The notes under the pieces: generated by a model
The model's database searches: none
What the model was told of the DNA's origin: nothing
What the model saw: the letters and a program-made list of their open reading frames with translations, nothing else
Shown here: one piece after another, positions 33,269 through 42,190 of the stretch
Layout of the letters: every line of letters begins with the position of its first letter
How positions within the stretch are numbered: position 1 is the first letter of the stretch
DNA from: Lachnospira hominis (ex Liu et al. 2021)
GTDB lineage: Bacteria; Bacillota; Clostridia; Lachnospirales; Lachnospiraceae
Assembly (NCBI RefSeq): GCF_014287955.1
Contig: NZ_JACOPD010000001.1
Coordinates: 62,001 to 126,000, forward strand
Reading direction: 5' to 3'
Length of the DNA: 64,000 nucleotides
Program-made: the position numbers and the translations under genes

Positions 33269-35059
33269 TTAACTCTGGATTTTTTTCATTCTGTAGAACT
33301 CACCTTTTAATTCCATAAGTTCATCAAATGTTCCGTATTCAACACAGTGTCCCTCACTTATTACTGCTATTTTATCTGCATCTTTTATTGTTGAGAGTCT
33401 GTGTGCAACTATAAATGTCGTCCTGTCTTTTGTAAGATTGTTGAGTGCTTCCTGTATAAGCTTTTCTGATATACTGTCAAGTGCCGACGTCGCCTCATCA
33501 AGGACAATTACTCTTGGATTTCTTATAAGTGCCCTTGCTATTGAAACACGCTGTCTCTGTCCACCTGACAATTTACCGCCGTGTTCCCCGACTTCCGTAT
33601 CAAGTCCGTCAGGCAGGCTCTCAACCAGATCAGTAAGATTTGCCGCCTTAACAGCCTCATTCAGGGCTTTTTCATCAACATTGTCAACTCCATACGTTAT
33701 GTTGTCTCTGAGCGTTCCTGAGAACAATATGGACGTCTGAGGCACAACTGCAAGGTACTTACGATATGTTCTTAAATCTATATCTTTCATATCATTGCCG
33801 TCAAGGAGTACCTGTCCGCTGTCTGCAATGTTAAATCCTATCGCAAGATTAAGTATTGTCGATTTTCCGGAACCCGATTCACCTACGAGTGCTATTGTCT
33901 CTCCCGGTGTAACATGAAGGTTAAAATTGTTAAGAACGTGTGCCTCTGAATTATTGTATCTGAAGCATACATTTTTGAAATCAAATTCGCCCTTTACACC
34001 GCCAAGTTTCTTCTTTCCTTCGTTATGTTCAATATCATCAGCAAGAAGGACTTCACCAATAGAATTTACTGACTCAACGCCCTTCGCTATTGTCGGTATG
34101 AGTGTTATAAATGCAGATACCTGATTTACTATTGTTGCAAAATAACTCTGGTAAAGCGTTATATCACCGGCAAGTATGTTTCCTTTTAATGCAAGAATTC
34201 CTGTAAATGCAAGACATAATACCTGGAATATCTGGAATATTGCCCAGCCTACAGAACCAAACAGCGACTGGATAACATCAAGTTTGTAACCTTTTTCAGC
34301 AACCGTAAACAGCTGGTTGCTCATTCTTTGTATCTCTTTTTCTTCAAGTGCATGTGCCCTCGTAACCGGAATAAGTTCAACCATTTCCATTACCTGGGCG
34401 GATGTCTCTTCCATTTCATGCCTGAACTCATAATTACGCTTTCTCATTATATTCCTGAAAAATACCATTGTAAGTGCCGCAAGCGGTGTTGTTACAAGGA
34501 AGAACAAAAATACAACAAGACTTTTTGAAATTGTAACCGCCAATGCCACCGATATATTGAGTGCAATATTGAGCGTGCTGATTAAAAGCTGTGTGGAAAG
34601 CATCTCAACCGCTTCAACATCACGCATTATCTTCGACTGCAGTCGTCCTGACTGTGTCTCTTTGTGATATGAAATTGAAAGCTGCTGGAGTTTTCTTACA
34701 AGTGCTTTTCTAAGTCCCGTCTCAGCGTAACGCGTTGCAAGTGACTTGTACCTTGTATACATATAATTGGTTGGTACATTAAGTATTATAAGTCCTATCA
34801 TTATTATTGAATAGAATATAGTGTTCTGGTATGTATCTGGACTGTGCGTTGTCACATCGTTAATTATATTGGCTGTTACAATAGGCAGCACCCATACAGG
34901 GCAGTGCTTTATGAAAAAGAAAAACACTGCCGCAGCAAATTTGTGATAGTTGCCTTTATAAAGCCGTATGAGTATTATAAGCGGATGCTTTTTATGTTTT
35001 TTGTAACATTCGATAAACCAGTTATCAACATCAATTCCTTTAGGTGCATGTAAATTCAT
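33269..35059 (-). CDS. ABC exporter, fused permease and ATPase
   Basis: 596 residues from ATG at 35059; GTG codons at 35071 and 35068 directly after the previous stop are alternatives. Six membrane helices in the first ~320 residues form a type IV exporter domain. The ATPase follows with Walker A GESGSGKST, signature LSGGQRQRVSIARAL and Walker B VIVLDEATSALD. It probably exports a lipid, drug or peptide, or is half of a heterodimer. It follows the GH28 gene with no gap, so it appears to be the last gene of the pectin cluster, which is unusual since the cluster's importer is a separate binding-protein system. Confidence 0.9.
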   Translation of the reverse strand: MNLHAPKGIDVDNWFIECYKKHKKHPLIILIRLYKGNYHKFAAAVFFFFIKHCPVWVLPIVTANIINDVTTHSPDTYQNTIFYSIIMIGLIILNVPTNYMYTRYKSLATRYAETGLRKALVRKLQQLSISYHKETQSGRLQSKIMRDVEAVEMLSTQLLISTLNIALNISVALAVTISKSLVVFLFFLVTTPLAALTMVFFRNIMRKRNYEFRHEMEETSAQVMEMVELIPVTRAHALEEKEIQRMSNQLFTVAEKGYKLDVIQSLFGSVGWAIFQIFQVLCLAFTGILALKGNILAGDITLYQSYFATIVNQVSAFITLIPTIAKGVESVNSIGEVLLADDIEHNEGKKKLGGVKGEFDFKNVCFRYNNSEAHVLNNFNLHVTPGETIALVGESGSGKSTILNLAIGFNIADSGQVLLDGNDMKDIDLRTYRKYLAVVPQTSILFSGTLRDNITYGVDNVDEKALNEAVKAANLTDLVESLPDGLDTEVGEHGGKLSGGQRQRVSIARALIRNPRVIVLDEATSALDSISEKLIQEALNNLTKDRTTFIVAHRLSTIKDADKIAVISEGHCVEYGTFDELMELKGEFYRMKKIQS

Positions 35060-35071
35060 TTTTTTCACCAC

Positions 35072-36625
35072 TTATTTTATAATTTTGTCAACATTTCCAG
35101 TTACTACAGGTTCACCTTCACATCCTGTAATATTTACATTTTTAAGTATAAGTTCTTTGGCATTATTTATTATAAGCCCCTGTTTTACTGCCTCATCACA
35201 TCCAAGCATCATCGCAGCGACACCCGGTTTTGCATCCTTAGCATATGTAAAATCAATATTTTCAAATGTAAGCTTTTCAATCTTGCTTTCTGGTAATCCA
35301 TAAATATAAGCTCCTGCTACATGGCAGTTTGACGCTTTTATATTCCTGAATGTAAGACGCTTGATTGACGGTGTTCTGTCATCGACAGGAAGCGGCTCTT
35401 TTGAACCAACATAATTAGTCTTTCCGTCAGGATCACAGAAATAAAAACTGTTTACAACAAATGGCGTCATTACATTATCCATATCAATATTTTCAAATGA
35501 AATATCATCAAGAACTGATAATTTGCCTCTGCCTCGTCTTGTCTTTACACGGAGACCTCTGTCTGTATTCATAAACAGGCAGTCCGTAATATGAACATTC
35601 TTTACACCGGCAGCAATCTCACTTCCGACTGTTACGGCACCGTGTCCGTCTCTCATGCAACACTGTCTTACAGTCATGTCTGATGTCGGAATCTCGTATT
35701 TGCGTGCCTGATATATCTTTCCTGATTTTATAGCAATACAGTCATCACCAACTGAGATATATGTACCGAGTACAAGTACATCCTGGCAGCTCTCAGGATC
35801 AAGTCCGTCTGTGTTATGTGAATTGGCCGGATTCTTAATCTTTACATCTATGAATTTGAGGTGGTTGCTGAAATATGGATGTATTGTCCATGATGGAGAA
35901 TTCTGTACTGTTATTCCGTGCATCATTACATTATTGCAATGGTTGATGAAAAATAATCTCGGTCTCCATGCTGTATTTCTTATTTTGCAGTTATTCCACC
36001 AGTTTTCAAATGTCGTATTGCCATCAATTGTACCTTCACCTGTAATAACTACATTTTCTGCATTAATTCCGCAAAGAATTGCCGAAAAACAGTCAAGCGG
36101 ATTTCCTTCCCATGAACCCAGATTATATTCTTCTTTCTCATCATATGATTCAATAACACCAGGAAGTATAGGGAATTTGTCTCTTTCTGTAAATGCAGAT
36201 AATACCGCTCCTTTTGCAAGTTCAAGTGTTAAATCGCTTTTTAAAAATACACTTGAAACCTTATATTCACCTTCCGGAACAAGGACTCTTGAATCCTTAG
36301 GGCATGCCATAATTGCACACTGGATTGCATTTGTATCATCATGCACACCATCGCCCAATGCACCAAAATCGCGTACATTTAATGTTACAAATTCATATTT
36401 TGTATGAATATTTACCTCGTTTGTTTTCTGACCATTGTATACAGCATACACATTGTAATCTGTGTCAGGTTTTAAATCAAAAAGTGATGTTATAACCTTA
36501 TTACTTTCCATATATTTTTCGTCATTGACATATATATCATACTGCGATTCTGTATAAAATTTTCCTGATTCAGTAAGCTCTAAAACAGCACTTCTTGCTG
36601 TATTTGTAACTAATTTTAACTCCAT
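35072..36625 (-). CDS. GH28 polygalacturonase, cytoplasmic
   Basis: 517 residues. An N-terminal fibronectin-III-like domain (~1-75) precedes the right-handed beta-helix starting VRDFGALGDGVHDDTNAIQ. GH28 catalytic motifs: NTDGLDPES (~270), SVGDDCIAIKSG (~292, paired Asp) and GHGAVTVGSE (~328, His); the RVKTRRGRG stretch supplies the substrate-binding Arg/Lys. It hydrolyses alpha-1,4 galacturonic acid links; the FnIII-plus-GH28 layout is that of exo-acting enzymes. No signal peptide, so it works on imported oligogalacturonides. It overlaps the end of the upstream gene by 10 bases. Confidence 0.94.
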   Translation of the reverse strand: MELKLVTNTARSAVLELTESGKFYTESQYDIYVNDEKYMESNKVITSLFDLKPDTDYNVYAVYNGQKTNEVNIHTKYEFVTLNVRDFGALGDGVHDDTNAIQCAIMACPKDSRVLVPEGEYKVSSVFLKSDLTLELAKGAVLSAFTERDKFPILPGVIESYDEKEEYNLGSWEGNPLDCFSAILCGINAENVVITGEGTIDGNTTFENWWNNCKIRNTAWRPRLFFINHCNNVMMHGITVQNSPSWTIHPYFSNHLKFIDVKIKNPANSHNTDGLDPESCQDVLVLGTYISVGDDCIAIKSGKIYQARKYEIPTSDMTVRQCCMRDGHGAVTVGSEIAAGVKNVHITDCLFMNTDRGLRVKTRRGRGKLSVLDDISFENIDMDNVMTPFVVNSFYFCDPDGKTNYVGSKEPLPVDDRTPSIKRLTFRNIKASNCHVAGAYIYGLPESKIEKLTFENIDFTYAKDAKPGVAAMMLGCDEAVKQGLIINNAKELILKNVNITGCEGEPVVTGNVDKIIK

Positions 36626-37536
36626 AATCTGCCTCCGTTATTACGTCCATAATCCTGATAATCTCTGTTCCTTACTGCCTCGCTGTAGCACAATGCAAAC
36701 TCAGCTGCATCTTTTTCTGACACATCACTATATTTTTCATATATTGCAAGTGCTGCATCTTCATATTTTTCTGTCAGAACCGCTTTCATACGGCAGCCTT
36801 TGAGCAATGCATATGCAAATACAAGTTCATATGGTGCTTTTGCAGGATTTTTTTCTGCACTGGAAATACCTGTTGCAAGAACATCTTTTACTGTCTCTTT
36901 ATAATAATCCATAAGCTGTCTGTATATCTCATATAGTGCCTGATCCATGACTTCCATTGTATCAATAAGTGCTGCACTGTAATAACATAATGCTTCAAGT
37001 GCATCACTGTCCTTGAATGCTTTGCTGGATGTATTTTTATACAAATCTTCATGAATTACATTATACTGTGCAATTATGTCATTATAATGTTCTTTTCCAT
37101 CATCTCTTGTCTCATAATTCATATAGAATACCTGACTTGCATATGTCTGGCAAAGACATGCTTTTCCGTCAACATCCGTAAAATATCCTTTTTCACTTCT
37201 CTTCTGTGAATTAAGCTGTGCTGCCATCTTTATTGCAGCCTTTTCATATTCATCTTTTCCTGTGTAATCTTTTGCTGCATATAATACATTGGCCAGCAAC
37301 AGATTAGTCAAATCATTATCATTTCCTGCAAATCCTTCTTCGATACCGCAGTCACAGCATTTATCAATGCCTTTTACAAGAAACTCTCCAAACTTCTCGT
37401 TTTTTGTGGCAAAATAAACTTTTGCAGCACTGTTTAAAATCATTGCCTTATTCCAGTTATCAGTTTTTTTCAAATCAACTGATGACATTTTTTCAAGCAG
37501 GCTGCCTTCTAATTTTTCATTTCTTTCTATTGTCAT
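36616..37536 (-). CDS. Helical protein in the pectin locus, possibly GH105/GH88-like
   Basis: 306 residues, almost entirely predicted helix, with repeated paired-helix patterns (NWNKAMILNSAAKVYFAT, LTNLLLANVLYAAKDYTG, DALEALCYYSAALIDTM, YELVFAYALLKGCRM) as in an alpha/alpha toroid. That, and the operon position, recall unsaturated glucuronyl/rhamnogalacturonyl hydrolases, but I do not see their usual catalytic Asp signature and the protein is shorter than the ~360-residue norm. It may be a divergent enzyme or a non-catalytic relative. No signal peptide. It overlaps the GH28 start and is 12 bases from the ankyrin-GH43 gene, so it is in the same transcript. Confidence 0.55.
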   Translation of the reverse strand: MTIERNEKLEGSLLEKMSSVDLKKTDNWNKAMILNSAAKVYFATKNEKFGEFLVKGIDKCCDCGIEEGFAGNDNDLTNLLLANVLYAAKDYTGKDEYEKAAIKMAAQLNSQKRSEKGYFTDVDGKACLCQTYASQVFYMNYETRDDGKEHYNDIIAQYNVIHEDLYKNTSSKAFKDSDALEALCYYSAALIDTMEVMDQALYEIYRQLMDYYKETVKDVLATGISSAEKNPAKAPYELVFAYALLKGCRMKAVLTEKYEDAALAIYEKYSDVSEKDAAEFALCYSEAVRNRDYQDYGRNNGGRLWS

Positions 37537-37548
37537 ATCCTGTCTCCT

Positions 37549-39501
37549 TTATAATGTTTTATAATTAAAGAAATCAAATTCGCCATATATTACATCGCTT
37601 CCATGATTTCCTGCATCATCTGTGTATTCCTGTCCAAATGAACCGGCATATGCGTACATTCCAATCATTGCACCTGTAAAACGCTTGCCTTTCTTTAACC
37701 CTTCATCGCAGAGATAATATACATTATCAAGCACATCAACAGTAGTATAATTTAATCCGTCATAGCTGTATGAAAATGTTCTTGTAAGATAATTTGTCTC
37801 TGTTTTCAGATACACATATTCTTTACTGAAATCCAGCTCCGCAGATTTACCTTCTTTATATCCGTCTATATATTCTGCGACTTTTACAAGCAGTCTTGGA
37901 TTTTCTTCTTTTGTTGCAAATATACCAAATTTCAAAAATGTATTTTCGTCATAATAGCATGTCATTCCAACATCCTGTCCCGGATAAATCTGAGGCATTC
38001 TTAACTTACATACCGCCTCAAACCTGAAGTTCTGCTGTCTTCTTAACAGAATATTTTTTGCATGCATTGAATTGAGGTCATAACGGCTTCCTTTAACTTT
38101 GACATATGAATTCTCAAGAACTATTCCATCAAACTCCGGTGCTCTTGGAAACATCCAGTCTGAACTTAACCAATCATTGCCAAAATCATCATCAAGACTG
38201 GATTCCCATATACACTCCGGTAAATCCGGTTTTATCTGCAATGTCGAAGGTCCGTTAAGTGAGTTGACAATCGGCCATCCGTCCGCAGTCCACTCAATCG
38301 GGTCAATTGCCGTCTCTCTTCCAAGCAGGCTGTAACCGTCACCTATTTTTCTTCCACACAGATAGACCATATACCACTGTCCGTTCTGCGTGCATACAGG
38401 CTTACCATGTCCGCACCTTTGAATTATTGCATTTTCATCATTCTGACGCATTATAGGGTTATATGGGCATGGCATGTATCTGCCCATCAGTTCGCGGCTT
38501 CTTGAAACAGTAATTCTATGTCCCGGTCCTGTTCCCCCCTCTGCTTCAAACAGATAATAATATCCGTCTTTCTTTAAAAGATGCGGTCCTTCCGGTGCTC
38601 TTTTATTATCACCATAATAAAGAAGATGTGCTTCTCCAATCTGGCGTGTCGCATCATCACTTAAAGGCAGTATTCTTGCACCTCTGTTTAAAAGCATATA
38701 TCTTTTTCCATCATCATCTGTAAAGATTGATGGGTCTATTCCGTCTTCATCTATTATCGCAGGCTTGCTGTATGGACCTTCAGGCTTATCTGAGCTCACA
38801 ACTATCTGTTTTCTGTATATAGTTCCGTCGTCATTAAGACGATATGTTGCTGTTATATAAAACTTTCCATTATAATACGAAATATCCGGTGCCCAATATC
38901 CTCTTCCACCTTCAAGATTATCAAGTGCTGCCCATTCCGGATTAGTAATCGCATATCCTATTATTCTCCAGTGTATCAAATCTTTTGATTCTGATACCGG
39001 TATACACGGAAAATAGATAAATGAAGAATTAACCATATAATATGTATCTTCGACCCTCACTATCGATGGGTCAGGATAAAATCCTGTTCTTATCGGATTG
39101 CGGTATAAATCATTATACTTTGCTCCTATTTCTTCTTCAAAATAACTCTGCAGGTCAAAGAACTTATTATTTACCGCTATGTCTATTGGCGTTACAAGAT
39201 TATTATCACCTGTGAGCGGTGACAATCCAACTCTTTCCACAAGATAACGGCAGACCTCAACGCTTCCTGAAAGTGCTGCATAATGAAGCATATTCTTATG
39301 TTCATTGTCTGTAATATCCATACTTGCTCTCGAATACTCGACTATGTATCTTACAAGTGCAAGATTTCCGGTCTTCGCCGCAAGCAGTGCCATAAGCACA
39401 CCATTCTCATCTTTTTCATCAATAAGATTAGGTTCTTCTTCAAGAATACGCTTTACTTCGCTTATATTCTCAAGATAAATGGCATCTTTGATTGTACCCA
39501 T
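37549..39501 (-). CDS. GH43 glycosidase with N-terminal ankyrin repeats
   Basis: 650 residues. Residues ~1-125 are about three to four ankyrin repeats (DENGVLMALLAAKTGNLALV; EHKNMLHYAALSGSVEVCRY; NNLVTPIDIAVNNKFFDLQS). A GH43 five-bladed propeller follows: FYPDPSIVRVEDTYYMVNSS with base Asp144, GIDPSIFTDDDGKRYML with Asp256, and APEGPHLLKKDGYYYLFEAE with acid Glu304. The C-terminal ~200 residues form the beta-sandwich seen in beta-xylosidase/arabinofuranosidase-type GH43. Likely releases xylose or arabinose from imported oligosaccharides in the cytosol, as there is no signal peptide. Ankyrin repeats on a GH43 are unusual. GGAGGCGG precedes the ATG; first gene after the transporter terminator. 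Confidence 0.93.
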   Translation of the reverse strand: MGTIKDAIYLENISEVKRILEEEPNLIDEKDENGVLMALLAAKTGNLALVRYIVEYSRASMDITDNEHKNMLHYAALSGSVEVCRYLVERVGLSPLTGDNNLVTPIDIAVNNKFFDLQSYFEEEIGAKYNDLYRNPIRTGFYPDPSIVRVEDTYYMVNSSFIYFPCIPVSESKDLIHWRIIGYAITNPEWAALDNLEGGRGYWAPDISYYNGKFYITATYRLNDDGTIYRKQIVVSSDKPEGPYSKPAIIDEDGIDPSIFTDDDGKRYMLLNRGARILPLSDDATRQIGEAHLLYYGDNKRAPEGPHLLKKDGYYYLFEAEGGTGPGHRITVSRSRELMGRYMPCPYNPIMRQNDENAIIQRCGHGKPVCTQNGQWYMVYLCGRKIGDGYSLLGRETAIDPIEWTADGWPIVNSLNGPSTLQIKPDLPECIWESSLDDDFGNDWLSSDWMFPRAPEFDGIVLENSYVKVKGSRYDLNSMHAKNILLRRQQNFRFEAVCKLRMPQIYPGQDVGMTCYYDENTFLKFGIFATKEENPRLLVKVAEYIDGYKEGKSAELDFSKEYVYLKTETNYLTRTFSYSYDGLNYTTVDVLDNVYYLCDEGLKKGKRFTGAMIGMYAYAGSFGQEYTDDAGNHGSDVIYGEFDFFNYKTL

Positions 39502-39606
39502 ACTCCGCCTCCTTTATTTGTAATTTAACTAATTATTTAAGTATACAGCATAAATACAGTATTTTCTACATATTAATATTAATTTATATACTCTTTTACA
39601 GAAAAA

Positions 39607-39638
39607 AAAGGCGAACCTGCATTAACAGATTCGCCTTT
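39607..39638 (-). terminator. Terminator after the transporter genes
   Basis: AAAGGCGAA pairs with TTCGCCTTT in the direction of transcription, followed by a run of T. It separates the transporter from the hydrolase genes; a TATACT near 39540 may be the -10 of a separate hydrolase promoter. Confidence 0.85.
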
Positions 39639-39662
39639 AAAAAATCTTAAATAAACCGGGAA

Positions 39663-40526
39663 TTACTCCTTAACGGCACCGATATTAACACCCTGTACGA
39701 AGTATTTCTGGCAGAATGGGTAAATAATTGCGAATGGTAAAATCGCAACAATAACCGAAGCACTAGAAATTGTATTAGGGTCAACAGCGTCATCATTAGG
39801 AATATCACTATCCATAACCATGTTACGAAGTTTAATCTGGAAGTTGAATAACTTATCCTTGTTGATGTAAATCTTGAAGTTAGTATAATCGTTCCAGAAC
39901 TGTACAGCAAACATCAAACCGATTGAAGCAAGAGCTGCCTTTGAAAGAGGAAGTACAATCTTAAAGAAGATACCCATTGGAGAGCAGCCATCAATCTTGG
40001 CGGCCTCAAATAGAGCCTCTGGAATACCTTCAAAGAAGTTCCTCATAAGTACCAGGTTATATACGTTGATTGACAATGGTAAAATAACTGACCAGAGTGT
40101 ATTAAGCAAATGTAACTGCTTCATAACGAGGTACTTAGGAATCATACCACCATCGAAAATCATTGTGAAAAGTAACATATATGCGAAGAAGTTTCTTCCT
40201 GGCATTTCCCACTGAATTAATACATAACCACCTAATGTTACAAGTAACAAACCGAGGAATGTACCAGCGATTGTAACGATACATGAGATACCGAATGGTC
40301 TATATAAAGCAACTCGAGTAACGATAGCTCTATAACCACCCCATGTAAACATTGTTGGAACCCACTTAAAACCATAAGCAGATCTGGCATCAAATGAATC
40401 GATGATTACCTTCCAGATAGGTAACATGATTGCTAATGAAATCAAAATAAAAATCAAACCATTTACAAGTGGGAAGATTTTGAATTTTTTCTTTTTCTTT
40501 GTAACTACAACTGAATTATCACTCAT
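39663..40526 (-). CDS. Carbohydrate ABC transporter permease (LplC/YtcP-like)
   Basis: 287 residues with about six membrane helices and the EAA loop (EALFEAAKIDGCSPMGIFFK, then IVLPLSKAALA) that contacts the ATPase. It belongs to the CUT1 permeases next to LplB/LipO-type partners that import complex oligosaccharides, particularly pectic ones. It pairs with the permease encoded immediately upstream. The ATPase is not in the locus, so a shared MsmK-like ATPase must serve it. GGAGGGATAG precedes the ATG. Confidence 0.93.
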   Translation of the reverse strand: MSDNSVVVTKKKKKFKIFPLVNGLIFILISLAIMLPIWKVIIDSFDARSAYGFKWVPTMFTWGGYRAIVTRVALYRPFGISCIVTIAGTFLGLLLVTLGGYVLIQWEMPGRNFFAYMLLFTMIFDGGMIPKYLVMKQLHLLNTLWSVILPLSINVYNLVLMRNFFEGIPEALFEAAKIDGCSPMGIFFKIVLPLSKAALASIGLMFAVQFWNDYTNFKIYINKDKLFNFQIKLRNMVMDSDIPNDDAVDPNTISSASVIVAILPFAIIYPFCQKYFVQGVNIGAVKE

Positions 40527-40539
40527 TATCTATCCCTCC

Positions 40540-41865
40540 TTATACAATACCACGTCCGCGGACTTTCTTACTAGCGTAGTTACAGCTAAGTACGAGAATC
40601 ATTCCGACAAACGATTTAAATAAACCTACCGCAGTAGTATAACCATAATCTGAGTTACCACTTGAGAATGTCTTACGGTATACATATGTCTGTAATACTT
40701 CGGCAACATCCAATACGGCATTGTTCATAGTAACGAAAACAGATTCAAAAAGGTTCATAACCTTAGCAAGGTTAAGAATGAATACTGTAATGATTGTGTT
40801 TGCTAATGCAGGAAGTGTAATATAGATAAGTCTCTTCCAACGGTTAGCACCATCAATCTGGGCTGCTTCATATAAATCAGGGCTGATACCTGACAATGTA
40901 GCAAGGAAAAGGATTGTTCCCCAACCTGTATCTTTCCAAACATTCATTACATAGAATGTTCCTCTCCAATACTTAGAGTCACCAAGGAAATAGATTGGTT
41001 CATTAATCATATTAGCTTTAAGTAAAAGGCTGTTTACAACACCTGTTGCGTTAGGATCAAGAATCATCTTGAAAACTGATGCAACTACAACCCATGACAT
41101 GAAGTGAGGCAGATAAACGATTGTCTGTACTGTCTTCTTAAATCCGAGTGAAACAATCTCATTTAAAAGAAGTGAGATAATAACAGCTGCACCTGTATTT
41201 AAAATCAACTTAATAATCGAAAGAATTAATGTGTTTCTAAATGCTGTCCAGAAATAAAGGTCATTAGTGAACATCTGAACGAAATGCTTGAGACCTACAT
41301 AGTAAGGTCCTGCAATAACATATTTTGTGAATGCATAACGGCATCCAGCCATTGGCCAGTAATTAAAGAGAATAATCATGATTAATACTGGTAAGAACAT
41401 GATATAGAAGCCACGGTAATAATACATTGTCTTCCATACACTCTTGTTAATTGAGTTAGAAAGATATCTTGAATCAACGCCAAGATCTTTCTTGAAATAC
41501 TTCATAATATCAATGAAGCAGCCAGCGATTGCAAGAATATAACCTACAATCAATACGTAGACACCTAAACCTAAAACGTATTTAGCGTCATCTGAACCAT
41601 TACCAGATGATAAAAGATTAGTAAGAGAATAAATATCATATTTATTTCTTCCGTAGTAACCTCTGAAGTTAACTGCAACTAAAGAGATAACAAATATAAC
41701 TGCTGAAATTGCTGTCGGTATAATTGAGAACATATCCTTCTTTAAAACAAGAAGAATAATAGCAGCTATAATAGCAATCATGAACAGATACCACATAACA
41801 GGGGCATCAATATTCATAAAACTGTAGGCATCAGAAATATCACTTGAATTCTGAACGAAAGGCAA
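40540..41865 (-). CDS. Carbohydrate ABC transporter permease (LplB-like), 5' end frameshifted
   Basis: The open frame encodes 441 residues from a TTG at 41865 that has no good RBS. The last ~300 residues are a normal LplB-type CUT1 permease with the EAA loop DLYEAAQIDGANRWKRLIYI. The first ~140 hold extra helices (MWYLFMIAIIAAIILLV and others) not found in minimal permeases. The frame stays open upstream as LKVIAIIGLVIAFIGGLL and joins a zinc-ribbon start codon at 42017 if one copy of an exact 11-bp duplication (41916-41937) is removed, giving about 488 residues. As the sequence stands, translation from the proper start ends early, so the permease relies on internal initiation or is off. Confidence 0.88.
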   Translation of the reverse strand: MPFVQNSSDISDAYSFMNIDAPVMWYLFMIAIIAAIILLVLKKDMFSIIPTAISAVIFVISLVAVNFRGYYGRNKYDIYSLTNLLSSGNGSDDAKYVLGLGVYVLIVGYILAIAGCFIDIMKYFKKDLGVDSRYLSNSINKSVWKTMYYYRGFYIMFLPVLIMIILFNYWPMAGCRYAFTKYVIAGPYYVGLKHFVQMFTNDLYFWTAFRNTLILSIIKLILNTGAAVIISLLLNEIVSLGFKKTVQTIVYLPHFMSWVVVASVFKMILDPNATGVVNSLLLKANMINEPIYFLGDSKYWRGTFYVMNVWKDTGWGTILFLATLSGISPDLYEAAQIDGANRWKRLIYITLPALANTIITVFILNLAKVMNLFESVFVTMNNAVLDVAEVLQTYVYRKTFSSGNSDYGYTTAVGLFKSFVGMILVLSCNYASKKVRGRGIV

Positions 41866-41906
41866 AAGCCCGCCTATAAAAGCAATTACTAAACCTATTA
41901 TAGCAA

Positions 41907-42017
41907 TTACCTTGAGGTTGCCTGATGGTTGCCTGATTTCTTACCTACTAATGCACCACATCTCGGGCACACTTTTGCATGCTTTGGTAATTCTGTGTTA
42001 CAAGACTTACATTGCAT
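41907..42017 (-). pseudogene. Zinc-ribbon 5' end of the permease gene, cut off by a frameshift
   Basis: From the ATG at 42017 (AGAAGG seven bases before) a 36-codon ORF reads MQCKSCNTELPKHAKVCPRC and GALVGKKSGN, a CxxC...CxxC zinc ribbon, then runs through the second copy of an 11-bp repeat into a stop at 41907. Without one copy it fuses in frame to the membrane part of the downstream permease. Zinc ribbons of this kind are common at the cytoplasmic N-terminus of Firmicute membrane proteins. It could also be expressed on its own as a short peptide. Confidence 0.75.
41916..41937. repeat. 11-bp perfect tandem duplication
   Basis: GGTTGCCTGAT occurs twice in direct succession (41916-41926, 41927-41937). 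As 11 is not a multiple of three it shifts the reading frame of the permease gene; loss of one copy would restore it. Confidence 0.93.
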
Positions 42018-42090
42018 CTTCATACCTTCTTTCCTAATATTTTTGTTTAATTCTAAGCCTACATCTGTATGATTAATAAGCTAAAAATCA

Positions 42091-42135
42091 GAATCCGACC
42101 TTCCGGATGAACCAATGCCACCCGGAAGTGGATTC
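42091..42135 (-). terminator. Intercistronic hairpin after the binding-protein gene
   Basis: AATCC-CTTCCGG pairs with CCGGAAG-GGATT, with a few mismatches, and is followed by a short T run (GATTTTT). It probably causes partial termination or stabilises the 5' mRNA, giving more binding protein than permease. Confidence 0.6.
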
Positions 42136-42190
42136 TTAAAGGTTGGTAATTAAATTACCTATATAATATCTTTTAAAATATTATCTTAAA

